Positions 1 through 6,917 are shown, numbered from the stretch's first letter. The stretch is 16,880 nucleotides of DNA from DSOS01 sp035286585 (GCA_035286585.1 DATEDC010000186.1:1-16880), one strand, 5' to 3'. Program-made: numbers and translations. The notes: generated from the sequence alone by a model not told the origin.

Positions 1-73
1 AGAGGCGGCGCAGGGCGCCGGTTTCATCTTGCAGGCTGAAATCTGGGGCCAGGATGCCCGCCGATAATGGCAT
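1..73 (-). CDS. Peroxiredoxin (AhpC/TSA or Bcp-like), N-terminal 24 codons only
   Basis: The minus strand opens an ATG at 73-71 behind a strong ribosome binding site (AGGAGGA, 85-79, spacing 5) and stays open to the window edge. The 24 visible residues read M-P-L-S-A-G-I-L-A-P-D-F-S-L-Q-D-E-T-G-A-L-R-R-L. The 'G-x-x-A-P-D-F-x-L-x-D-x-x-G' pattern is the standard first strand of thioredoxin-fold peroxiredoxins, which reduce peroxides through a cysteine about 45 residues in. That cysteine lies outside the window, so subclass and activity cannot be judged. The gene lies downstream of the moeA fusion on the same strand, separated by a tandem repeat, and may be the last operon member or have its own promoter. 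Confidence 0.75.
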   Translation of the reverse strand, partial: MPLSAGILAPDFSLQDETGALRRL

Positions 74-106
74 TGCTTTCCTCCTGAACCTATAATTTGC
101 AGTTAT

Positions 107-190
107 GCTGTCGCAGCTACGCTGTCGTAGCTACGCTGTCGTAGCTACGCTGTCATAGCTACGCTATCGCAGCTACGCTGTCGCAGCTAC
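107..190. repeat. Six tandem copies of a 14-bp unit with an internal palindrome
   Basis: Six uninterrupted 14-bp units run 107-120, 121-134, 135-148, 149-162, 163-176 and 177-190, with consensus GCTGTCGTAGCTAC. Units 2 and 3 are identical. Units 1 and 6 carry a C for T, and units 4 and 5 have one or two changes. The central copies contain the 10-bp palindrome CGTAGCTACG across unit junctions. The last unit overlaps the TAG stop (187-189) of the upstream moeA fusion, and the array ends about 20 nt before the peroxiredoxin ribosome binding site. No function is evident. It could be a slippage-prone minisatellite, a stack of small hairpins in the mRNA, or operator copies. Confidence 0.9.
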
Positions 191-2187
191 CCTGCATGGA
201 TCTCAGCGATTATACTGCCCATTTCGTTGGTAGTGTAGCCGGGGAGCCGCGCCACTGCCTGCTGAAATTCAAGCCTCTTGAGCAGGTCGATCAGGGGCTT
301 CAGCAAGTCGCTCTGGTAATGCTTTGCCGGGATGACCAGGTCGTAGCGCTCCTCGAACAAGGGCAGAAAATCCAGGTCCAGCGCCTGAGCAGCCGCGGCG
401 ATCCCCAGTCCGCAGTCTGCCCGCCCCGACGAGATTGCCGCCGCCACTGCGAGATGTGTATATTCTTCCTGGGCGTATCCCTGGATGTCCCCCGGATCTA
501 TGCCCAGCTTCTCGAGCTGGTAATCCAGCAAAACTCGCGTCCCGGCGCCACGCTGCCGGTTGATGAAAACCACCTCCGGTCTGGTTAATTCCAGCAGCGA
601 GTGAATACCCTTCGGATTGCCCCTGGCGACCAGCAATCCCTGCGTCCTGCCAACCAGGGCTACCACAACCACCGCCACACCCGCCAGGTACTGGTGGATG
701 TAGCTCAGGTTGTACTTGCCGCTCTCCGGGTCGAGCAGATGAGAACCTGCCAGGTGAGCCTCGCCCCGGCGCAGCGCCACCAGGCCTCCCAGGCTGCCCA
801 CGTTCGCCGAGGCGAAGCGCCTGTCATGCCTTGCCAGAAACTGGCCGATCAAATCCAGGGTCAGGTCGTGCGAGCCGATGGCGAATATCGTCTTCTCCAG
901 ATCCGCCGGCGTGCGCAGCAGGTGCACCTCCACCTCCTCCCCGGCCGGGAGCCCCTGCGAGCCGCGCGGCAGGATGACCAATCCATCCGCCTTAACTAAT
1001 GAAGTGATCACACCCGCCCCGCGCGAAAGCGGCGCGGCGAGCATGCGTTCGCCTACCCTCCCAACCGCAACGCGCATATAATCGTCGTCGCCCGGCGGGG
1101 AGGTCACCTTGCGGGTCAATGTGGCTTTGACGGTCATCGGGGGTTCCGCCTGCCCACCCTGCCAGCGCCTCAGCAGCGGCCTGACGAAAATCTCGCCGGT
1201 CAGAGCCGCTGAAACCGGGTAGCCCGGCACGCCGATGATCGGCACCTGCCGGTCATCCGGGGTTGTTTCTACACCAGGGTCTCTCGTCAGGTTGACCATA
1301 CCGATGATGACTGGGTGACCCGGGCGAACCGCCACACCGTGGACCAGGAGCTCTCCCACGGCCTGGACGACTCTGGCGGAGAAATCTTCCGACCCGGCGG
1401 AAGAGCCCGCATTCAACAGGATCAGGTCATGCTCGCGAGCTGCCTCGATCACCCCGGCCTTAATCCGCTCGAAGTCATCTGGAAGTATGGCAAAGCGCCT
1501 CGCCTCGCCGCCCCAGGCGTTTACCTGCGCTGCCATGACGATGGAGTTGTATTCGATGATCTCCCCCAGCCCGGCTGGTGCGCCAACCGGCACCAGCTCA
1601 GATCCGGTGGGCAAGATCGCCACCCGCGGGCGGCGTGCCACCTGCAAACGGTCATGCCCGCACGCTGCGACTGCGCCCAGGTCCACCGGGCGCAGTCGGT
1701 GCCCCGCCGGGAGCACCAGCTCTGTCGCGACGATGTCCTCCCCCATCGGGCGCACGTGTTGCCAGGGGGTCACCGCCGCGCGAATGCGAATCGCACGGGG
1801 GTTGCGGGGATCGATCGCCAGGTTTTCCCCCTCGTCAAGCGCCTCAACGTTTTCGATCGGGATCACCGCGTTAGCCCAAACGGGCAACGGATCGCCGGTA
1901 TCCACGTATACGGCATGGTCGGCGCAAAATAAGCGCACCGGCTGGGTTGGCATCGCTCCGGCGGTATCCTGGGAGCGCACCGCAAAACCGTCCATGGCGG
2001 AGGCGTGGTAGTGCGGCGAGGAGATCTTCGCCCACACCGGTTCGGTTAACATCCTGCCGACCGCCCTCTCGTCCAGGGGAATCTCTTCGCTACCGAGCAG
2101 GCCGCCGCGGCCGGCGGCTTCCAGCGCTTGCGAAAGACGTCGCTGCGCCTCAGATAAAGGGATATCGTGTAAATATATCTCCATCAT
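187..2187 (-). CDS. MoeA-type molybdopterin molybdenumtransferase fused to a C-terminal periplasmic-binding-protein-like domain
   Basis: A 666-residue protein. Residues 1 to about 425 form a complete MoeA, the enzyme that inserts molybdate (or tungstate) into adenylylated molybdopterin. Visible signatures are H-A-S-A-M-D-G-F-A-V near residues 61-70, 'V-D-T-G-D-P-L-P', 'A-V-I-P-I-E', 'P-T-G-S-E-L-V', 'N-A-G-S-S-A-G-S-E-D-F' and 'V-R-P-G-H-P-V-I-I-G'. From about residue 434 ('I-F-A-I-G-S-H-D') to the end is a PBP-like domain of the type found C-terminal to many archaeal and bacterial MoeA proteins, with 'R-Q-R-G-A-G-T-R' and 'G-R-A-D-C-G-L-G-I'. It probably senses or delivers oxyanion. Two ATG codons stand in tandem at the start (2187 and 2184). 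Neither has a good ribosome binding site, so the exact start is uncertain. It lies 42 nt behind the ACT gene. Confidence 0.9.
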   Translation of the reverse strand: MMEIYLHDIPLSEAQRRLSQALEAAGRGGLLGSEEIPLDERAVGRMLTEPVWAKISSPHYHASAMDGFAVRSQDTAGAMPTQPVRLFCADHAVYVDTGDPLPVWANAVIPIENVEALDEGENLAIDPRNPRAIRIRAAVTPWQHVRPMGEDIVATELVLPAGHRLRPVDLGAVAACGHDRLQVARRPRVAILPTGSELVPVGAPAGLGEIIEYNSIVMAAQVNAWGGEARRFAILPDDFERIKAGVIEAAREHDLILLNAGSSAGSEDFSARVVQAVGELLVHGVAVRPGHPVIIGMVNLTRDPGVETTPDDRQVPIIGVPGYPVSAALTGEIFVRPLLRRWQGGQAEPPMTVKATLTRKVTSPPGDDDYMRVAVGRVGERMLAAPLSRGAGVITSLVKADGLVILPRGSQGLPAGEEVEVHLLRTPADLEKTIFAIGSHDLTLDLIGQFLARHDRRFASANVGSLGGLVALRRGEAHLAGSHLLDPESGKYNLSYIHQYLAGVAVVVVALVGRTQGLLVARGNPKGIHSLLELTRPEVVFINRQRGAGTRVLLDYQLEKLGIDPGDIQGYAQEEYTHLAVAAAISSGRADCGLGIAAAAQALDLDFLPLFEERYDLVIPAKHYQSDLLKPLIDLLKRLEFQQAVARLPGYTTNEMGSIIAEIHAG

Positions 2188-2194
2188 GTCGATA

Positions 2195-2226
2195 AAAGCG
2201 TAATTACGGTTTATCCGCGACGCTTT
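2195..2226 (-). other. Inverted repeat between the ACT gene and the moeA fusion
   Basis: AAAGCGT (2226-2220 on the minus strand) is matched by ACGCTTT (2201-2195) with an 18-nt loop, filling nearly all of the 42-nt gap. It sits directly after the ACT stop and just before the moeA-fusion start, where no ribosome binding site is visible. It could be a weak terminator, an RNA processing site or a translation control hairpin. The T-run after it is only four bases, so a terminator is not compelling. Confidence 0.35.
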
Positions 2227-2229
2227 ACC

Positions 2230-2637
2230 TCATCCATCCACAATCGTATGCCCGGCTTCCTCCAGCGACTGGAGGGCTTTTTCCAGCGCCGTCTCTTTGA
2301 CCAGGAGATAATCCGTATCAAAAGTAGAGAGCGCAAAGACGCTCACCCCGGCGCTCGCCAACGGCGAGACCAGCGCTGCCAGCACCCCCACCAGGCTGAA
2401 ATCCAACGACCCCTGCACCCCAAGAGCCCTCCAACCCGCTTCATTTTTCACATCCGCCGGGATATGGCGTTGCTCGCACACCACCGTCAGCTCGCCTGGG
2501 GTATGCAGGCTGGCCCTGAAACCAGACTCCGGCATCCAGGCGGGAAGGGACGAACCTTCAGGAAGCTGGCAGATTGCCAGGATTTCCGGCAACAAGGTCA
2601 GGAACAGCGCTTTCGACCCGCCAGCGATATCCCTCAT
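2230..2637 (-). CDS. ACT-domain protein (CASTOR/ACT_7-like)
   Basis: A 135-residue protein whose true start is the ATG at 2637-2635, overlapping the TGA of the upstream moeA (ATGA, 4-nt overlap), so the pair is probably translationally coupled. The C-terminal half has 'S-L-D-F-S-L-V-G-V-L-A-A-L-V-S-P-L-A' (77-94) followed by 'G-V-S-V-F-A-L-S-T-F-D-T-D-Y-L-L-V' (97-113). This is the typical signature of the small stand-alone ACT family that binds amino acids and is related to the second ACT pair of CASTOR. The N-terminal 60 residues correspond to the partner ACT half. The ligand is unknown. The open frame continues upstream to 3120, but that part is only the shadow of moeA. Its position between two moeA genes suggests co-expression but does not prove a role in cofactor synthesis. 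Confidence 0.85.
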   Translation of the reverse strand: MRDIAGGSKALFLTLLPEILAICQLPEGSSLPAWMPESGFRASLHTPGELTVVCEQRHIPADVKNEAGWRALGVQGSLDFSLVGVLAALVSPLASAGVSVFALSTFDTDYLLVKETALEKALQSLEEAGHTIVDG

Positions 2638-3866
2638 GCCAGCCAAACCTCGACCATTTGACCCGCGTGCAGCCCGGTGGCGTCGGCGGGGATGCGGATC
2701 ATTCCATCCGCGCGCGCCAGGGTGAAGATCAGGTTGCTTTTCCCAAAAATCGGCTCCGCCCGGTAGCCTTCCGGGTCGGAGAGCAGGCGCACGGGTATCC
2801 AATCCTCGCGGCCCGCCTGGGAGGCCAGATTCAGGGTCAGGCGCGCCGGCACACTGGGCGCGGGCGCTGAGCGGCGCAGCCCCAACAGCGCCTCCACTAC
2901 CGGAGGCACGAAGATCGAGGCGATGACCAGCGCGCTGACCGGGTTGCCCGGCAGTCCGATGACCGGCTTGCCGTTGCATACCGCCAGGATGGTGGGTTTT
3001 CCGGGACGCACATCCACACCGTGAACCAGCACCCCGGGCGCGCCCAGGGCATTGATCGCCTCGGCGGTCAGGTCGCGCGCGCTGGCTGACGATCCAGCCG
3101 TAATAACGACCAGCTCGCACACCTCCAGCGCTTTTCCCGCCGCGGCTTGCATCTCTTCCGCCCGGTCTGGGATAATTCCGTAGCGCAGCGGCTCCCCGCC
3201 CAATTCCTGCACCAGCGCGCTCAAGGTGTAGGCGTTGACGTCCCGAACCTGTCCCGGTGTTATTTCGCCCTCCGGCGGGACGACCTCGTCTCCGCTCGAA
3301 ATGATCCCCACCCGAGGCTGGCGGGCCACTTTCACTCGCGTCAGCCCTAATGCCATCAACCCGCCAATTTCCGCCGGGCGCAGGCGCCTCCCCGCCGGGA
3401 TCACCTCCTGCCCCTCGGCAACGTCCTCGCCGGGTTTGAGCACGTTCTCTCCCGGCGCAGCCGCGCGCAGGATCTCCACCTCATCCTGGCTCACGCTTTG
3501 GGTGTGCTCCACCATAACCACCGCGTTCGCCCTCTCGGGCAGCATGCCGCCAGTGTGGATGAGCGCGCAGCGGCCCTTAGATAGTTCGAACCCCGGCGCC
3601 TTTCCCATCGGCACCTCTCCGGCTACTTGCAGGTATGCTGGCAGAGCCTCACTTGCCCCATAGGTGTCTTCGGCGCGCACGGCATAGCCATCCACGGTGG
3701 AGCGCGCAAATGAAGGCAGGGGATGAGGAGCTTTTACCGCTTCAAAAGTCACCCTGCCGCGCGCCCGGATCGAATCGATCTCTTCGACTTTTACCTGTGC
3801 GCTGATATGTTCCTGCCACCGCTTCAGCGCTTCGGGGGGAGGCAGCAGCTCAAGGAACTCGGGCAT
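2634..3866 (-). CDS. moeA: Molybdopterin molybdenumtransferase MoeA, stand-alone
   Basis: A 410-residue protein, the usual length for a stand-alone MoeA (domains I-IV). Motifs in order are R-S-T-V-D-G-Y-A-V-R (55-64), 'H-T-G-G-M-L-P-E-R-A-N-A-V-V-M-V-E', 'G-I-I-S-S-G-D-E-V-V', 'R-D-V-N-A-Y', 'I-T-A-G-S-S-A-S-A-R-D', 'V-D-V-R-P-G-K-P-T' and 'G-L-P-G-N-P-V-S-A'. It catalyses molybdate ligation to molybdopterin in the cytoplasm. It starts 12 nt after the prenyltransferase stop, with AGGA about 10 nt upstream of the ATG, and ends in an ATGA overlap with the ACT gene. With the longer fused MoeA in the same operon, the organism has two non-identical copies. A common explanation in other lineages is separate molybdenum and tungsten use, which is only a guess here. 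Confidence 0.92.
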   Translation of the reverse strand: MPEFLELLPPPEALKRWQEHISAQVKVEEIDSIRARGRVTFEAVKAPHPLPSFARSTVDGYAVRAEDTYGASEALPAYLQVAGEVPMGKAPGFELSKGRCALIHTGGMLPERANAVVMVEHTQSVSQDEVEILRAAAPGENVLKPGEDVAEGQEVIPAGRRLRPAEIGGLMALGLTRVKVARQPRVGIISSGDEVVPPEGEITPGQVRDVNAYTLSALVQELGGEPLRYGIIPDRAEEMQAAAGKALEVCELVVITAGSSASARDLTAEAINALGAPGVLVHGVDVRPGKPTILAVCNGKPVIGLPGNPVSALVIASIFVPPVVEALLGLRRSAPAPSVPARLTLNLASQAGREDWIPVRLLSDPEGYRAEPIFGKSNLIFTLARADGMIRIPADATGLHAGQMVEVWLA

Positions 3867-3878
3867 TGGAGCTTAATC

Positions 3879-4784
3879 CTATCGCGTCCAAAATGCATAC
3901 GCAAGCAGGTAGGTCATGCTACCGAAGATGGCTACAGGGAGCAAGGTCAGCGCCTTCCAGTTCGGTCTGGCTCCCTCGGCTACGCGTCTCATTTGCCAGA
4001 TCTGCAGCAGCCCTAAAGGCAGAAGCAGGAAAGCAGGTAAAGCAATGGGGAGCGGCAGTCCATACGCTGCCGCCATGCCCAGCAGCAGGAATGCGCATAG
4101 AATCAGCCAGTTGTGCAGATTCATCCCATTGCGCCAGCCGATGCGTACTATCAGTGTGCGCCGCTCGTACTTCACATTCCGGGCATAATCAGGCAACTGA
4201 AGCGCCAGCGTGGTCGCCAGGAACAGGGCGGTCAGTGGGAAGGTGGTCATCGCCAGCAGGCGGTGCAGGCTGCCCGCTTGCAGCAAGAAAGCCAGCGCAG
4301 GCAGCAGGTTGGCGTAAATGATGGCCACGGTCAGCTCGCCGTAGCCGCTGGTGACCAGGCGCAGCGGGGGAAACGAGTAAATCAGCGCGCCCAGCGCGAT
4401 CAGGCCCATAAAAACCAGCGCCGCGCCGGATGGCTGAGCTTGCTGCAGGATGAGCACCGTCAGCGAAGCGATGATCGCCAGGCAGGCAACAGCCGCAATC
4501 AACAGGGTTTGAGGCGGAATCTTTACCTCCGGTGCAGGTTTACCATTTCCTGCGAAGCCGGGCCGGCGCGGATTTTCGCCCCCTATGGCTGTGTTGTAGG
4601 AGGCGTCGAGGTAGGTCGCTCCAAGCTGCAAAATCGTCGCCCACATCTGCCCCAGAGCATAAGCGCCCCAATCAATGCTGTTCCCCAGATAGCGGGCGAT
4701 GCCCACCCCCAGGAAATAAACCAGGGCTGCGCCGATGAGAAATAGCGGGCGGGATAATCTGATAAACGCTCGCAAGCTCTCCAT
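3879..4784 (-). CDS. UbiA-superfamily prenyltransferase (MenA-like) with altered aspartate motifs
   Basis: A 301-residue integral membrane protein with about eight hydrophobic segments. The N-terminus (F-I-R-L-S-R-P-L-F-L) and the spacing of the two polar loops match UbiA/MenA enzymes, which attach polyprenyl chains to aromatic acceptors using Mg2+-binding aspartates. The first loop here reads 'Q-L-G-A-T-Y-L-D-A-S-Y-N-T-A-I-G-G-E-N' (53-71). The second reads 'L-P-D-Y-A-R-N-V-K-Y-E-R-R-T-L-I-V-R-I-G' (197-216). Relatives normally carry N-x-x-x-D-x-x-x-D and D-x-x-x-D, so at least two aspartates are replaced by asparagine (N64, N203). It is 11 nt downstream of the DinB-like gene, with AAGG five bases before the ATG. 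The substrate cannot be named. Confidence 0.8.
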   Translation of the reverse strand: MESLRAFIRLSRPLFLIGAALVYFLGVGIARYLGNSIDWGAYALGQMWATILQLGATYLDASYNTAIGGENPRRPGFAGNGKPAPEVKIPPQTLLIAAVACLAIIASLTVLILQQAQPSGAALVFMGLIALGALIYSFPPLRLVTSGYGELTVAIIYANLLPALAFLLQAGSLHRLLAMTTFPLTALFLATTLALQLPDYARNVKYERRTLIVRIGWRNGMNLHNWLILCAFLLLGMAAAYGLPLPIALPAFLLLPLGLLQIWQMRRVAEGARPNWKALTLLPVAIFGSMTYLLAYAFWTR

Positions 4785-4795
4785 TGCACCCTTGA

Positions 4796-5269
4796 CTATC
4801 CCAGCGTTTTGCGGATATCGCGCAGGTGAATCTGGTTGTGGCGGTAAAGAAGCTTGATCATCTCCGCCAGGCTGGCAGTTCCCAAAAATGGATGGTGCCC
4901 GGTTTTGGCCAGATCAGCCTCGCTCATCTCCATCACCAGCCTGGCGTTTTTCTGCCGATTAGCGTTGAATTGCTGCATCAGCTCGGCAATGGTGGCTTCG
5001 TTTAAAGCCGCAACTTTCCGCTCGTTATAAGCATCCAGGTTAAAATCCTCGGGCGTCCCACGGCCGCCTGCCAGGATGTTTTGGATCAGCCGGTGGATGC
5101 TGTCTTCTGAGGCGGCGAAATGCGCCAGGACCTGGCGTACCGTCCAATGCGCGCCCTCCGTATAAATAACTCGCTGCCAGCTTTCTTCCGGAAGCCGTTC
5201 GAAAAATCCCAGCGTCTTTTCTGCCTCTTTGAGCAGTCGCTCGTAAAGAAATTGTGGGGTGTCTGTCAT
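4796..5269 (-). CDS. DinB/YfiT-like putative metalloenzyme
   Basis: A 157-residue soluble protein with the four-helix DinB_2 pattern. 'W-T-V-R-Q-V-L-A-H-F-A-A-S-E' (42-54) supplies H50 and 'Y-R-H-N-Q-I-H-L-R-D-I-R' (142-153) supplies H144 and H148, together the three-histidine metal site of the family. Some members are thiol-dependent S-transferases (bacillithiol or mycothiol), while most are uncharacterised. The ribosome binding site is the GAGG next to the true rhodanese stop, and the start is 11 nt after that stop. This tight spacing is itself evidence that the rhodanese frame runs to 5281. Confidence 0.85.
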   Translation of the reverse strand: MTDTPQFLYERLLKEAEKTLGFFERLPEESWQRVIYTEGAHWTVRQVLAHFAASEDSIHRLIQNILAGGRGTPEDFNLDAYNERKVAALNEATIAELMQQFNANRQKNARLVMEMSEADLAKTGHHPFLGTASLAEMIKLLYRHNQIHLRDIRKTLG

Positions 5270-5280
5270 TTGTCAGCGCC

Positions 5281-5757
5281 TCACGGTTCCAGGGGATATC
5301 CAGCCGCGACCCAGGATTGCAGCCCGCCTTTGATCGGCGTCACCTGGGTGTATCCGAGATTTTGCAGGTATTGCGCCGCACGGGCGCTGGTTTCCTCCGC
5401 CGGTCAGGTTCAATAGGTGATCAGCCAGTCTGCCGGATTCAGCTCGTCGGCGCGCTCGCCAAACTCTGTCAATGGGATCGAAAGCGCGCCAGGGACGTGC
5501 CCCTGGGCATAGGAAGCCGCGTCTCTTACGTCTACGAACACCGCTGATCCGCTGTCAAAGGCAGCTTTGGCATCCGCGGGGCTGACGCGAGCAACCTGGG
5601 GGTAGTTTGCCTCAGTCGGCGTCACTTCCACCCTCGGACTGTCCGCAGTGCGCAAGAGCGACCCCAGATACCACCCACCGACAGCCAGGATCAGCGCCCC
5701 GCCCACCAGGATCATCAGGAGCGGCATCCAGCGGCTGGGTTGTTTATATTCAGGCAT
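5281..5757 (-). CDS. Membrane-anchored rhodanese-domain protein, probable selenoprotein with two in-frame UGA (Sec) codons
   Basis: The frame opens at ATG 5757 behind GGAGG (5766-5762). Its first UGA is at 5412-5410 (codon 116) and a second at 5406-5404 (codon 118). It then continues 40 more codons to a final UGA at 5283-5281, giving 158 residues. Residues 11-34 are one membrane helix, and a rhodanese domain follows: 'F-V-D-V-R-D-A-A-S-Y-A-Q-G-H-V-P-G-A' (74-91), then 'L-I-T-Y-[UGA]-T-[UGA]-P-A-E-E-T-S-A-R-A-A' (113-129) and 'K-G-G-L-Q-S-W-V-A-A-G-Y-P-L-E-P'. Related proteins have 'Y-C-T-C-P-A-E-E-T-S' at this point, so both UGAs replace the active-site cysteines and the downstream half is fully conserved in frame. 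Selenocysteine insertion is the best explanation. Sulfur/selenium transfer or extracytoplasmic redox chemistry is the likely role. A nonsense-mutated pseudogene is the alternative, but two mutations at exactly those codons are unlikely. Confidence 0.85.
5366..5396 (-). promoter_or_regulatory. Candidate bacterial SECIS hairpin
   Basis: On the minus strand, beginning 17 nt after the second UGA, GCGCC-CGUGC-GGCGC (5387-5373) forms a perfect 5-bp GC stem with a 5-nt loop whose second base is G. AGG (5396-5394) and CCU (5368-5366) can add a lower stem across an internal loop. The apical loop begins 21 nt after the second UGA and 27 nt after the first. Bacterial SECIS elements recognised by SelB have a small loop with G in the first two positions, about 16-37 nt after the UGA, so both codons are in range. 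The fold was made by eye only. Confidence 0.6.
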
Positions 5758-5813
5758 GCAGCCTCCCTCAATGGTGTTACCGTATCCAAGCCGGGCACCC
5801 GGATGGTGGATTC

Positions 5814-5842
5814 ATGATACCACAACTCCACTTCCCTGTCGT
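5814..5842 (-). promoter_or_regulatory. Candidate promoter of the rhodanese-to-moeA operon
   Basis: The minus strand has an extended -10 (TGG followed by TATCAT, 5822-5814). Seventeen bases upstream is ACGACA (5842-5837), which matches the -35 consensus in four of six positions. Transcription would begin about 50 nt before the rhodanese ATG. This is the only good sigma-70-type candidate seen in the 197-nt gap after proline dehydrogenase. No transcript data support it. Confidence 0.4.
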
Positions 5843-5856
5843 TGACGGCAAAGGCT

Positions 5857-5871
5857 GAGTGGAAACCACTC
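5857..5871 (-). terminator. Small perfect hairpin downstream of proline dehydrogenase
   Basis: GAGTGG-TTT-CCACTC on the minus strand is a perfect 6-bp stem with a 3-nt loop, 84 nt after the proline dehydrogenase stop and 15 nt upstream of the candidate -35 of the rhodanese operon. It is not followed by a clean U-run, so termination is uncertain. It could equally be an operator for the next operon. Confidence 0.3.
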
Positions 5872-5954
5872 CACCTAAAGGCGCTGATAATTTTTGGTCG
5901 TTTAATTCTTTTGGACCGCCCCTCTAATTCCGGGTGCTTATGGCCGATTGGGTT

Positions 5955-6917
5955 TTAGGGGCGTAAAAAATTGGAGATGAAAAACCAAAGGTTTGCGGGT
6001 CGCTCAGCCAGGCGGCGGATGTAGTAGGCGTACCATTGAGTGCCATAAGGCACATAGACACGCACCGGAAATCCCTGCCCAGCTAGTTTCTCTTGTAAAT
6101 CTCGTCGGATGCCGTACAGCATCTGGAATTCTAAAGATTTCTGCGGCAAGCCGCTTTGGCTGGCAAATTCCAGGGCGTAATCGATCCTGCGCGCGTCGTG
6201 CGTTGCCAGCGCCGGGGTTGGGGGGATATAACCTTCCTCGCTGATTTGGGGGCAGCCGAACTCCAGCGCATTTTCCATGATCAAACGCGCCAGCCGGTCG
6301 AAGTTGGCGTCCGCATCCCCTTTTTTCGGATAAGCGACCTCGGGGGGCTCATTGTACGCCCCCTTGCACAACCTGATCCGGGTGCAGTCCTGGTTCAAGC
6401 GGCGAACGTCGCTCTCGCTGCGGTACAGGTAAGCCTGGATGACAACGCCTGTGTTTTCCATGCCGTGCTCGAAGCGCATCTTGCGGTATAAATCCAGTGT
6501 CTTCTCTACCCAGGGTGAGTCCTCCATGTCGATCCTGACAAAATTTCCAAGCTGCCTAGCCCGCTCCAGTATTTTGAGCAAATTCTGGGCGCATAAACCC
6601 TCGTCGAGGGCTAAGCCAATTTGGGTCAGCTTGATCGAAACGTTGCAGCGCACGCCCGAGGTGGATATCATCTCCAGGGCTTGGAGTATGTCCTCTGCGG
6701 AGCGGGTGGCTTCCTCGGGATTGGTGGTATGCTCCCCGAGGTGGTCCAGGGTGGCGTTGATGCCCATCTCATTCAGGCGTTGCACTGCGCGGATGCCGTC
6801 TTCAAGCTTGTCGCCGGCCACAAAACGAGAAGCCGCCCGCCAGGCGAACGACCAGCGGGTGACAAGGTTCCTTGCCCAGACAGATTTAGACAGGTAAATG
6901 AGGAATGAACGCAGCAT
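5955..6917 (-). CDS. Monofunctional proline dehydrogenase (PRODH)
   Basis: A 320-residue (beta/alpha)8 flavoenzyme that oxidises L-proline to pyrroline-5-carboxylate with FAD. Landmarks in order are 'D-H-L-G-E', 'C-N-V-S-I-K-L-T-Q-I-G-L', 'R-I-D-M-E-D-S', 'V-I-Q-A-Y-L-Y-R', 'R-L-C-K-G-A-Y-N-E-P', 'L-A-T-H-D', 'E-F-Q-M-L-Y-G' and the substrate-carboxylate motif 'Y-Y-I-R-R-L-A-E-R' near the C-terminus. Length is typical of short bacterial PRODHs such as those of Thermus and Deinococcus. It lacks the P5C dehydrogenase half of PutA. It is transcribed divergently from rpoN across 114 nt. A GAGGG lies nine bases before the ATG. No partner P5C dehydrogenase is in the window. Confidence 0.93.
   Translation of the reverse strand: MLRSFLIYLSKSVWARNLVTRWSFAWRAASRFVAGDKLEDGIRAVQRLNEMGINATLDHLGEHTTNPEEATRSAEDILQALEMISTSGVRCNVSIKLTQIGLALDEGLCAQNLLKILERARQLGNFVRIDMEDSPWVEKTLDLYRKMRFEHGMENTGVVIQAYLYRSESDVRRLNQDCTRIRLCKGAYNEPPEVAYPKKGDADANFDRLARLIMENALEFGCPQISEEGYIPPTPALATHDARRIDYALEFASQSGLPQKSLEFQMLYGIRRDLQEKLAGQGFPVRVYVPYGTQWYAYYIRRLAERPANLWFFISNFLRP

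Noticed and set aside
107..190. CRISPR array
   Set aside because: Units are 14 bp and directly adjacent with no spacers.
1315..1932. Plus-strand frames opposite moeA and other genes
   Set aside because: They lie antisense to well-supported genes in GC-rich DNA, are rich in Arg/Pro/His and show no domain or ribosome site.
2638..3120. N-terminal extension of the ACT protein up to 3120
   Set aside because: It is low-complexity Arg/Gly/Pro-rich sequence antiparallel in style to real proteins and is fully overlapped by moeA. The ATGA overlap at 2637 gives the natural start.
5410..5757. Rhodanese read as a 115-residue protein ending at the first UGA, or as a nonsense-mutated pseudogene
   Set aside because: The domain would lose its active-site loop and last third, yet the sequence beyond the UGA is intact and conserved in frame to 5281. 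Both UGAs replace the two cysteines exactly and a SECIS-like hairpin follows.
5881..5930. Terminator hairpin GGTC...GACC after proline dehydrogenase
   Set aside because: The stem is four base pairs with a 14-nt loop, and on the transcribed strand it is followed by A-residues rather than U.
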